Source of the DNA: Jimgerdemannia flammicorona
Lineage: Eukaryota > Mucoromycota > Endogonomycetes > Endogonales > Endogonaceae
Assembly (NCBI GenBank): GCA_003990745.1
Contig: RBNI01003628.1
Coordinates: forward strand, 1-15,481
Reading direction: 5' to 3'
DNA length: 15,481 bases
A program made the position numbers and the translations under genes. Under the pieces are notes generated by a model that was not told where the DNA came from, did not search any database, and saw nothing but the letters and a program-made list of their open reading frames with translations. Below are positions 1-9,002 of the stretch, piece after piece (position 1 is the first letter of the stretch; each line of letters begins with the position of its first letter).

Positions 1-272
1 TCTTTGTTTCAATTTTTGATATAAATGAAAAGTGATTAATTTTTTTAAAAAAAAAAAAAAAGTTAGTATCAAAATAAAAAAAGATCATATTTTTATAGAT
101 AAATGATTAGAAAATAAAGTATGAACCAATTTTGTAAATATTATTTGTTGTTCTGGTATTCTATTCTTTTAAAAATTTTGTTGAAACTAGACGTCAAAGG
201 AAACCAATTAGCCGATAGTCATAATCTAAACCATCCCTTGAGATTGGACCAGTGGAGTGACGTCGCGGAGTG
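1..272. other. AT-rich non-coding stretch
   Basis: Positions 1-230 are strongly AT-rich, with an A-run near 47-61 and no open reading frame of note. From about 230 base composition becomes balanced. Around 273 the sequence begins to match exon 4 of the IQ/coiled-coil gene copies, so the left breakpoint of copy A lies near here. I see no gene, promoter or RNA in this stretch. Confidence 0.6.
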
Positions 273-1282
273 ACAGAAATTTGGTTGATGGATCAGGGTT
301 GTCTCCTGAGAAGGTCGTGTGCCCCAGAAGCTGACAATGACCACAATGACCGGGTCCTGCAGCTCGAGCGGCGGATGGATCAAGAGACAAAATCTCGTGA
401 AGTGATGGAGAGTCGCTTGAAGAGGTTGTTGACGAGGTGAGTATTCCTGGAACTTCGTTTACTCCTTACAGCTCACTCGAAAATTTTGTTCGCGTACTGA
501 CGCGCAAGTTTATCGTCAAAAAGGTACGGTCACTCCGAGAACAGGTTGATGTTATGCAAGAAATAGACCTCTATAAGGGGACAGATGCCGAGGTAGGTGC
601 TCGTTGTATTGAATCATTTTCGTGCTTTTTACCCACGAGTTTCATTGCTAACAGTCTTTTTTCCACTTAACAGTCAACCAAAACAGATCGAGCAACTCAA
701 ACACCTCAATGAACAGGTTCAGAAAGAATCTGGCCTCCGCAAATCCTTGGAGGCCCAGTTAGAGGAGGCTCAGACCGAGATATATATTTGGCTTATTTTA
801 ACCTTTGCTCAAAGTTCAGACGTACGCACAATGGCTGATCCTCGTGTTCGCTATCAAACAGATTCTCTCATTGAAAGACGCTCAATGCAAGGTTGGAGAG
901 CGGCTTGATAAAACCGAGCGTTTGGCTGAAGAGACAAAGCAGATTCTAGAACACCAAATCAAAGTTCTTGAGCAGAAAACAGAAGAGGAAGCCGATTTGC
1001 GACTTGAATCAGAGCGCTGTCTCGAGAAGGTTCAAACTCAGGTGTCTGGTGGTTTACCACATCATCCTTCCGGCGACAAGCCCGCCCGACCTTCCAAGGA
1101 TAATAGCCTATCTATTAAGCCTGCACATACCGATCCCTCAATGTTGACCCTCCCGTTTCCGAACACGTTGTCGCATCGAACCGTTTAGCAGTAAAATCAA
1201 ATTCCCATAAGGTTGCCCCTGATCAAACCGAAGCGACAATAGCAGGGGACCACCAGTGTCCTATTCTCTCGTGCCAGTCTAA
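273..1282 (+). pseudogene. Copy A: 5'-truncated, broken IQ/coiled-coil gene
   Basis: This aligns by eye with exons 4 to 8 of the intact copies; exons 1-3 and all IQ motifs are missing. Visible parts are exon 4 remnant 273-436, exon 5 at 524-592, exon 6 at 674-779, exon 7 at 862-1041, and a tail ending at a homologous TAA at 1280-1282. Defects seen: a lost T in exon 4 (cgcttgaag for cgctttgaag), an extra A in exon 6 (106 nt instead of 105), the exon 6 donor changed from GAG|GTATAT to GAGATATAT, and a shifted tail with an early stop near 1186. Exon 5 is 15 nt shorter but in frame. Exon 7 still encodes a good coiled-coil segment (60 codons, many Glu/Lys/Leu). The tail reads straight on from exon 7, where copy B has a candidate intron. 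Introns are retained, so this is a DNA-level duplicate and not a processed copy. It is almost certainly unable to make the full protein. Confidence 0.8.
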
Positions 1283-1990
1283 TGGAAGACAAGCGCACCG
1301 TTCAAAGGCTACCAAAGTATCTTTTTATTTTTATTTTTATTAAAACTGGTGACTTCGATTGTTATCCGTACCTATTCCCGAGCATTCCAATTTATCTGTT
1401 ACTCTATACTTTCGTTTTGGTAGGATCAATGTAAGATCCGGAAAGTCGACAGCTATTTGAAAAGAATCCAAGCCTTCTTTACCTTAAAGTTACTCACTTT
1501 GATCACCTTTTTTTCACGGCTTCCACCCCTCAGAATAATAAATAAATAACAAATAAAACCTCCCAAGATGCTAAATGAAAATATATAACTTTCTTTACAT
1601 CAGCCTGTATGTCTAATTGTTATCACGATGGTATGTCGCGAGTACCAGATCTTGTTTTCATCAATCTCAGAGTGCTGTTTAGAGCTGTAATCTCATGGTG
1701 GAAGCATGGATCGTACTTATAGCTACTAATGCTTCATATTCACTGGCTCGTCTAAACATGCCGTTCTTCAAGCTGGCATTCATTTTCAGCAATGTGACGG
1801 GACCGCAAATATCTCCCTAGAGTATTGGTTGTCTCCACTGCGATCGGACAAATCCTGTGAGCTGTCTTGGAAATTTTTATGTGCCATGCCCAAATGACTA
1901 CTAACATTAATCGCTAGTTACTTCATTTGCTTGAGGCAACGATGCAATATGAAATGATTTCTACCCAAATAAATAAATACGATTTCAAAA
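1283..1990 (+). repeat. Duplicated 3' flank of copy A
   Basis: Downstream of the copy A stop, the sequence keeps matching the 3' flank of copy B read on its own strand. Shared landmarks include cttcgattgttat, atctgttact.tatactttc, tgctgtttagagc, gcttcatatt.actggctc and gcgatcggacaa. Similarity runs to about acccaaataaataaa near 1964-1978 and then fades. Compared with copies B and C it lacks roughly 55 bp that hold a tRNA-like B box. No coding sequence is evident. Confidence 0.65.
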
Positions 1991-2849
1991 TTGACCGTTT
2001 CCCAAATTTACCTATCTTGGGTACGTTGGATTCGCGCCGATGGCAGCTTTCATGGAGATATAATACAAACCGTCTGTAATTTTCAAAATCACCCGACTTG
2101 TGGACGTTTTGCATGAAGATATGATGGAAAATTCATTTCAGTTAAAGTCAGTTCCAACTTCTTACATTTCCTTCTTTTTTCTGCCGTGGTTACCAAAGAA
2201 GCTGTTCCAGGAGATGGTCGCAATGGCATGATGTCAGAGATCAACCCTATTATGTCTTTGTAGTATAGATTCATCACCTCCTCCAATAATACCACATCCA
2301 ACAACCACCTATGTGGTTTTCGCTTTTTATTTTTAACCTTTAATCTCCTGTGCACATAAACAAAATAAATACTATGCCGTTTGGATTAACTTTTATATGG
2401 CTCAGTGGATATGCGCTCAACAGTCGATATTGTATGCAACACTAAAAGTAGGCTGGGTCCCCACGCGACACTAGCGCATTTTTTTTTTTTTTTTTTCCTT
2501 TCCTTCCTAGAAGTCATTGAAAGGACGATTGTCTCTCACGAGCTCAGAACGTCGCACCAAGTTGATGCCATTTCTACTTCTTCGCAAATTGATAGTAATA
2601 CGTATCTCGTGTGTTTGGGGTGATGAAACTCCCCTTGAAGATTGGTGAGCCGGGAAGGACAATTCACTCTACAGAGACGCCCCCCCCCCCTTTTATAACA
2701 TGTATATACAACAAGTTTTGATATTCGACAATGATGTTATGGAATGAGGATAGAGATTGTTCAAGGTCCGAAGACCCGCCCGTGATGGGCAATAACGCAT
2801 ATCCGACATTATACAAAGAGAACATCGCGATTTCATTGAGTCAATTTTA
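1991..2849. other. Spacer between inverted copies A and B; no gene seen
   Basis: About 860 bp lies between the two tail-to-tail duplicates. Open frames here are short (under 90 codons), show no family motif and have no matching splice structure. The stretch contains a T-run near 2479-2498 and a C-run near 2682-2691. A D-arm-like string (tggctcagtgg at 2398-2408) is not followed by a convincing B box. I find no supportable gene. Confidence 0.5.
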
Positions 2850-3551
2850 GGATGAATAAATACAATCGCAGTGCACCCAACAAGCCATCGTTTTTATTTA
2901 TTTAGATCATTCCATTTTGCGACGTTGACTCGAAAAATAAAATAAAAATAACTTAGTAATTTGGACATCGGGCTTCCAAAATGAGCTCACGACAATAGCT
3001 CATGGGATTGTCCGATCGTCGTGTAGGCGAACCTTGGGTAGCCAGACCTTGTTCGAATTCAAAATGTGAGCCTAAGTTACCCAAGAATGGATCAATATCG
3101 ATATTCTAGAGAGATTCGTGGTTCCGGCGTCTTGATGAAAATAATGCCAACATGCTTAGGTGAGCCAGTAAATATGAAGCACGAAATCGCAAATATGGCG
3201 TATTATTATCATTTAAAATTCATGCTTTCACCATGGAAGCCATAGATTACTGCTCTAAACAGCATTATAGGGGTCGATGAATGATAATTAGACATAAAGG
3301 TTGACATGAAGATCTTCTAGCATCTAGGGAACTTTTATTTATTTATTTATTATCATCACCACCATTGAGGGGAGGAAGAAAAATTTTAATAGATAAAGAA
3401 GTCTTGGGTTCTTTTCGAACGGCTATCGACTTCCACACCTTACATTGGCCCTACTAAAATGAAAGTATAAAGTAACAGATGAGTTAGAATAGGCACAAAT
3501 AACAATCGAAGTTGCCAATTTAGTAATGCTCACGTAGCATTTGCTGGTCCA
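2850..3551 (-). repeat. Duplicated 3' flank of copy B
   Basis: This is the downstream flank of the minus-strand copy B. It matches the flank of copy C at 8548-9002 in the same orientation and the flank of copy A at 1283-1990 inverted. The B/C similarity begins at gatgaataaa (about 2850 and 8548) and includes cgtttttatttattt, gccagacc.. gttcgaat.c and gaatatgaagcacgaa. Relative to C it carries an extra stretch near 3290-3530. No open frame has coding character. The boundary is set by eye. Confidence 0.7.
2996..3060 (+). other. tRNA-like A/B box relic (SINE-like?)
   Basis: tagctcatggg (2996-3006) resembles a Pol III A box, and gttcgaattc (3051-3060) closely fits the B-box core GWTCRANNC. The spacing is the same as in the paralogous flank of copy C. 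The bases around the T-loop do not form a five-pair stem, so this is not a working tRNA. It is more likely a tRNA-derived short element or an old tRNA relic carried along with the duplicated flank. It runs antisense to copy B. Confidence 0.4.
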
Positions 3552-6247
3552 TTAGACTGGCACGACCAGAGACTGGGAAACTTGATGGTGCCCCACTTTA
3601 TGAACATTCGATTTTGCTGCTAAACAGTCCGATGCGACAGCGCGTGGTGCTCGGGAACGGGGAGGGCCACCAGAGGTTTTTATTGGGGGATCGGCGTGTG
3701 TAGGCTTTATAGATGGCGGTTTTGTGCTATTATCCTTGGAAGGTCTGGCGGCCTTGTCGCCGGAAGGATGATGTGGTACAATCACAAGTGCATGCATATA
3801 TCATGAAACAAGGGATAAAGGTTAGAATTTTCTGTGGTTGATGACAAGTTGTTGAAAAGAGAGCTGCCAGATTACACACCTCAGCTTGAACCTTCTCGAG
3901 ACGGCGCTCTAATTCTGCTTTCTGCTCAAGGACTTTGACTTGGTGTTCCAGAATACGCTTTGTCTCTTCAGCCAAACGCTCGGTTTCGTCAAGTTTCAAT
4001 GAGAGAATCTATTTGATGGCGAACACGAGGATCAGCCAATTATGCGCACGTCTGAACTTTGAGCAAGATTAAAATAAGCCAAATATGTACCTCGGCTTGA
4101 GCCTCCTCTAATTGAGTCTCCAAGGATTTACACAGGCTAGATTCTTTCTGAACCTGTTCATCGAGGTGTTTGAGTTGCTCGATCTGTTTGGCTGACTATC
4201 AAGTGGGAAAGGCTGTTAGCAATGAAAGTCATGGGTAAAGCACGAGAATGATTGGGAAAATACAACAAGTACATACCTCGGTCTCTGCCGTTTTTAGTTT
4301 CTCCTTGTAGAGGTCTATTTTTTCTTGCATAACATCGATCTGTTCTCGGAGTAACCGTACCTATTTGGCGTGTCAGTACGCGAACGAAATTTAACTGAGT
4401 AAACAAGGTTTCAGGAATACTCACCTCGTCAACAACCTCTTCAAAGCAGCACTCCATCGCCTCACGCGATTTTATCTCTTGATCCATCCGCCGCTCGAGC
4501 TGCAGCACCCGGTCATTGTGATCATTGTCAGCTTCTGGGGCACACTCCAGAGGACGGCGCTGGGTGCGCCTTCTCAGGAGACGGAAGATGATCGCTGGAA
4601 CCAAGAAATTTCGTGTTTTGAAGCCACGCCTGGAGCAAATTTTTGTGGTGTCAAAGAGGTAACTGGCACAACAGCACGTTAGGGTCAAGTAAATAGTCCA
4701 AACGAAGGCTAGTTTACCATGCTGCTTGGATTCTGGAAGCCGCGACATGGTGTATCCAGAAAGCGTCAACCTTCTTGCGGATTATATAACGGAGCGCACA
4801 CGCCTGAACGTTGACAATGAAGACGATGGCTGGGTCTAATATGCGGGTGAAGAAGAGACACCGGAATTTATACGAGTTTGAGAGAGGGAATATATACCTG
4901 GGAAAATGAACATTTCTTACGTGTGTCAATTTTGGTCGGATCAACCCCTGTGCGACCAACCAGGGCACACTCTGTCCGGAGGCGGTCGACGGTCATGTAT
5001 CGAGCCGAATAGTCTGTGGGTTCGGGCGCCCGAAGGGCTGGCCCGATTGACGGCGAGGACGATACGGGCTCCTTGAGCTCGCGTATCCAAGGTTTCATGC
5101 GTAGCAGGTGACCTCTGGCTTCTGCCTGGAATTTTGTTATCCTGTTGCCGACTTCACCTAGACGCCATTGTTGGGGGGCTTTTAACACGTTTGACGAATT
5201 GAAGCGATTCAAGCGTATGAGGAACTGGACGTCGATCTTGGACGAGCGGGGATGACTCTCCTCATCGTCGTCCGTGGACGCGACCTCCGTATCCTGGAGC
5301 GAGATTGCGCGTGACTCGGAGTGAAGGGATATCTCGTCATGAACGGCGGGCTTTTCCACAATGCAGAAGGATGTCTGGAGATCGACTGACGAAACGTCAG
5401 TAGAGAGGATGGGGAAGAAGGCGGATGTTGCTGACAAGGATGTAGGGCCGACGGCTATTTTGGCCGCCTTAGAGCAGGTAGAACTATAGCTGTTTGAGAA
5501 ACGGGACAGAAGCAACAGTTGAGTATCTGGATTCCATATGGAATGATTTGGAATACACGGGAAATAAATGGTACATAACACTCACTCTTTTGATCGCTTC
5601 TATTGAATTTTCATATATTTTGGTAATATATATAATGAGCAAAAAGAACAATGATAATGAAAATGAAAATTATATTAAATAAAATAGGTTGGAATGAATG
5701 TGATATTTGTTGTCTTCGAATTCACACTGCCGCTCCTTCGCTAGCTCAATTTGAAATGTGGACCACATACCTGTCGCTGCCTGACCACTCCGCCCTTTAC
5801 CCGGAACACCACTATACGGGGCGAGCACTCCTCTTCATTGCTGTCCAGCGGGTCGATGGGCACCTCACGAAGTATGGGCAAGGGCGCCTCGTCGTCGTTT
5901 TCCGCGTGGCTTGCCTGCCATAAACTTGTTTTCCTCTCTGTTGCCACCGATAGCGTGGCCTCGCTGTCACGATTGTAAGATCGCACGCCAGAGTAGCTCT
6001 CGCGCTCTTCATATGTATTATGTACCCTCCTCCAGTCCCCCCCGTTCTTTACCAACGATTGGTTCGAGGGGGTTGAGGGCGCTGCGTCCTTCCAGTGACC
6101 AAAGATCCGCTTAGCGAGGGCCGCCTGGGCGGCCGTGGAGCTGTCGCGGTCGGAGTCGGTAAGTGACGAGCAGGATGAACCGAATTGTTCTGAGCCGGCG
6201 CTGCAGACCGCGGGCAGTGTCCGTGGTGATGTGCCTCGTTGGGCCAT
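3552..6247 (-). CDS. Copy B: complete IQ-motif coiled-coil protein, 9 exons
   Basis: Exons read on the minus strand: 6247-5771, 5599-5586 (14-nt micro-exon), 5489-4921, 4835-4718, 4629-4425, 4360-4277, 4195-4091, 4008-3880, and probably 3752-3552. Every junction is GT..AG and the phases agree, giving 567 codons through 3880 and about 633 in total. The start at 6247 is chosen because copy D has an in-frame TAA just upstream of the aligned ATG. The N-terminal ~280 residues are Ser/Glu/Asp-rich. IQ motifs are FQAEARGHLLR (~284-294), a degenerate VQACALRYIIR (~363-373) and IQAAWRGFKTR (~389-399). Residues ~425-567 form a Glu/Lys/Leu heptad-rich coiled coil, and the tail is Pro/Ser/Lys-rich. IQ motifs bind calmodulin or EF-hand light chains (family knowledge). 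No motor or other catalytic domain is visible, so a scaffold or cytoskeletal role is inference. The last acceptor (gacaag|gcc) is the weakest junction; without that splice, translation would stop at 3730. Confidence 0.85.
5586..5599 (-). other. 14-nt micro-exon of copy B
   Basis: On the minus strand, ..tcaatag|aagcgatcaaaaga|gtgagtg.. is bounded by AG and GTGAGT. Joining exon 1 (phase 0) directly to the next exon would hit an immediate TGA or TAG. Inserting these 14 nt adds K-R-S-K-D and restores the long frame. The same arrangement occurs in copy D, which strongly supports it. Confidence 0.8.
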
Positions 6248-6720
6248 AATTTGTGGTTGTGGAATCAGTTGTTGGAGCAAAGAGAACCCGTGTACCTATC
6301 GTTAATAAATGCATCATCTTGGGGGTCACAGACGTCATTGGCGATCCGTTTCTTTCCTTTTTTTTTTTTCTATTTCCAGACACAGAGATGGCCGCAATGT
6401 GACAGACGCATGCGGTGGATGTTATTGGCAATCCGGAGATCACAGAGCATAAGGTTCCAAACGCAGCATGAAAGAGCATGTCCGATTTGGGAAATTCGCT
6501 CACAAACACCGCACCTCACCCGCTACACACATATTCCTTTTCATGCCAAATATTGTCAAGAAGAAAATCCCGTAACCACAAATATAGCTCGCATATATAT
6601 ATATATAATAGAATCTTCAGCGTGTATTGATCGATCCGACGGGGTGATCGGGACGCCTTCAGCCCTCTAATATAAAAATCGACCCAACTGTGTTCGTTTT
6701 TTTCAGTATAAAAATCTTGA
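6248..6720 (-). promoter_or_regulatory. Upstream (promoter) region of copy B
   Basis: This is non-coding sequence before the copy B start. The 20 bases next to the ATG (ctgattccacaaccacaaa) are nearly identical in copy D, so part of the 5' leader was duplicated too; beyond about 60 bp the two diverge. The region has AT alternation near 6594-6608 and a T-run near 6358-6370 (A-run on the gene strand). I see no clear TATA box at the usual distance. Frames crossing this region are short and antisense to copy B. Confidence 0.4.
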
Positions 6721-7540
6721 CTTACCTAACACACGTAATTACTAAACAATGTCGAGCAGTAGTTTCTTTTCTTCTTCTTCTTTTTCGCTTTATTGTTGTC
6801 ATTGGGCATATACTCCAAAGACTTGCTTCGCGTACAATAATTCACTAAGCAATTTTCAATCAAATTATGTAAACCATCCTCACGACTATCGACGCAAAAA
6901 GGATCTCAATGTAAAACAGCGAGCGCTCGCGTGCATCAGGCGCTGGAATAAACGGTGTGGCCGACCTTCGGCACAGCAAAACAAAAAAACGGCGGACCCG
7001 CTGACCCAGTAGTCTGAGCGGCTTCCGACATCGTGGTGTAGTGGTCGTCGTTGTCGTGATCTTTCCCTTGCTCACCAGGGAGTAGGAAGGCTTACGGTTC
7101 AGTTTATATTGAGAGGCGGCACAATATGACACGCGTCGGGCGTCGGAGCGGCATTTTAGATCAACTAATTTCAACCCCTCTAACCCGATTCGGGAAATCC
7201 GTTCTCTCGACGGAAAATCCCTGAGACACCTAGCTTCACCTGCGGGGTTTTGGCGATTCAGACCTTGAAGCTTACACGCGCTCCCAGTTAATTTCAGCGC
7301 CTGACGCACGCTCAATGTCGGAATAGTCTGTTGCGTCGATAAGGTTATGACGCAACAACCCAAATCGTCGACCCGCCGACCCCAGTCCACGTTCCCTTCC
7401 CTCAATCGTCGCTCTAGTCCGTCGTCCAATCCACGGCTGCCTCGTAGTCCATCGTCATCAGCAGTCAATCGTCACTCCAAGCACGGGTCTCTAACTTACA
7501 GCCTGGCCCTAATAAAGATGAAGATTAAAAATATTTCTTC
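6721..7540. other. Unassigned stretch with one long minus-strand frame
   Basis: The minus strand is open from 7468 to 6860 (202 codons), but the translation is Arg/Ser/Thr-rich and low in complexity. It includes a seven-Thr run from a simple repeat near 7035-7060 and matches no family I know. Its ATG lies in a region of imperfect c-agtc-gtc repeats (about 7365-7480). A perfect 9-bp inverted repeat, tgttgcgtc..gacgcaaca, lies at 7329-7337 and 7349-7357 with an 11-nt loop. I do not call a gene; a chance open frame in GC-balanced DNA is as likely. Confidence 0.35.
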
Positions 7541-8140
7541 TTAGTTATATACATAAAATAAAGAGATAACTAGTTATTTAAATTTGATATAATAATATTG
7601 TGATATGTTTAGTTTTGTTAAAATTCTATATTGAAAAATATTAATTTTAAAAATTAGTCTGTTAAGATGTTTGAGTATTATTAAGATAATATATTTGTTA
7701 TAATATGTATTAGTTTCTAAGATATATGTTTAACTTTAGTATAAAATTATTTAGATATTTTGAAAATTAAATTATTATAAATTATTATAAATAAACTCCA
7801 CTAAGCCCTAACTATAAGTTCAGTTTTATAATCTTTTATATTCTAAACTTAGTTAAAATATATCCCTTAGTTTATAATTACAATATGAAAATTTGTATAC
7901 TTTTTTTTTTTTTATAAGTTCTCAAGTTTTTAATTTATAGATCAATATACTTTAGTTTCTAATTATAAATTATTATAGTAATCCACACTTCTTAAGGAGA
8001 TAAATCTTATAGAAGCTATTTCAGAAAGATATCTAAGAAGGTTGGATATCTGGACTCAAATACCTATAAACATTTTCTTTTTCCTTTCTTTTTATAAAAA
8101 CAGAAAATGTGAGATTTCCTAAACAACATAAAATCTAATT
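7541..8140. other. AT-rich block, no genes
   Basis: About 600 bp made up largely of A and T, in which I find no frame of any length. It begins sharply after the balanced sequence ending near 7540 and returns gradually to balanced composition after about 8040. A relic of a transposable element altered by C-to-T mutation, a nuclear insertion of mitochondrial DNA, and an AT-rich isochore are all possible; nothing in the sequence decides. Confidence 0.6.
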
Positions 8141-8547
8141 GAGAGTGAGCTGTGGCTCGAAATATCTACAAGAAGGATCATATTTGTATAATTGATACTT
8201 GAGGGCAGTAGAGCTATTCTTGCTTTGTTAGCCCCTTCCGTTTGTGATCATATCCGAACTGTGGCGCGCCCGAAATCGGAGCCGACGTGCAGGCTGCATT
8301 ATGAGGTCTTCTTAGAGCGTGTTTGGAGCTTCTGACATCATGGGATGCCATTATGGCCGCCTCCCCGCATTACCTCTTTTGGGATGGAACATCTTACCTG
8401 TATACACACGAGATTCTACTACCTTGGTAGAAATGTAAGGGTTTAAGGGGTAAGGGGCGAAGGGGTAAGCCGAAGCTGGACCGAACTTTAGCCTGGATAT
8501 TATTTCCAAATTTCTGGCCCTCCGGAGCCCTATCAAGGGGTAAGGGA
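8141..8547. other. Unassigned non-coding stretch
   Basis: Sequence of mixed composition between the AT block and the duplicated flank of copy C. A 114-codon minus-strand frame (8695-8351) crosses it and runs into the duplicated flank. Its middle is a translated G/C-rich simple repeat, so I treat it as chance. The only notable element is the G-run cluster annotated separately. Confidence 0.4.
8439..8465 (+). other. G-run cluster with quadruplex potential
   Basis: Four runs of three or four G (8439-8441, 8447-8450, 8454-8457, 8462-8465) are separated by 3-5 nt. This fits the usual G3+N1-7 quadruplex pattern. The unit resembles a degenerate taaggggt repeat, and a further aaggggtaaggg lies near 8536. 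It may be a decayed telomere-like or simple repeat. Folding is predicted from the pattern only. Confidence 0.5.
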
Positions 8548-9002
8548 GATGAATAAACTCAGATAGCAATACACCCAACAAATCATCGTTTTTATTTATT
8601 TGGGTGGAAATCATTGCATATTGTAATGTTGACTCAATAAAATAAATAACTTGGTAATTGGGACAAAATGAGCTCACGAGATGGATCGAGACCAATAGCT
8701 CAGAGGATTGCCCGATTGCAGCGGAGGCGGACCTTGGACAGCCAGACCAAGTTCGAATCCAAATGTGAGCGGTATCGATACTCTAGAGACAGATTCGTGA
8801 TTCCGGTACTTTGCTGAGAATGAATAACGTCATGCTTCGGCGAGCCAGAGAATATGAAGCACGAACTCACGAATTATTATCATGTAAGTACGATCAATGC
8901 TTTGAGCAATAGAGATTGCTGCTCTAAACAGTACTCTGGGATTGATGAATGATAAGCCAGTTTTAATATATATAAAAAGATACTTATGTAGCCTCTGGTC
9001 CC
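8548..9002 (-). repeat. Duplicated 3' flank of copy C
   Basis: This matches the copy B flank 2850-3551 in the same orientation with many substitutions and small gaps. Shared strings include cacccaacaa, catcgtttttatttattt, aatgagctcacga, gaatatgaagcacgaa and tgctctaaacag. About 200 bp present in copy B (roughly 3290-3530) is missing here. The match then resumes up to the old stop codon (ggtcccttagac against ggtccattagac). Confidence 0.7.
8696..8760 (+). other. tRNA-like A/B box relic in copy C flank
   Basis: tagctcagagg (about 8696-8706) is a better A-box match than the paralogue at 2996, and gttcgaatcc (8751-8760) is an exact B-box core. T-stem pairing is poor, so it is not a functional tRNA. 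Conservation of both boxes at the same spacing in two duplicated flanks suggests one ancestral tRNA-derived element. Confidence 0.42.

Noticed and set aside
273..1282. Copy A as a processed retro-copy
   Set aside because: Introns 4, 5 and 6 are still present, so it was not made from spliced mRNA.
2398..2463. tRNA-like D-arm string tggctcagtgg followed by ggctgggtcc
   Set aside because: The A box is good, but no B box with the TTCGA core follows and the stems do not pair, so I do not call a tRNA.
4158..4769. 203-codon minus-strand frame read as a single protein
   Set aside because: It runs through introns 3, 4 and 5 of copy B; the phase-consistent exons explain the sequence better and match copy D.
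5741..6280. Start of copy B at 6280 (11 residues further upstream)
   Set aside because: The aligned leader in copy D has an in-frame TAA before the second ATG, so the shared start is 6247.
8351..8695. 114-codon minus-strand frame
   Set aside because: It spans the G-run simple repeat and the border of the duplicated flank, and the homologous part in copy B is not open.
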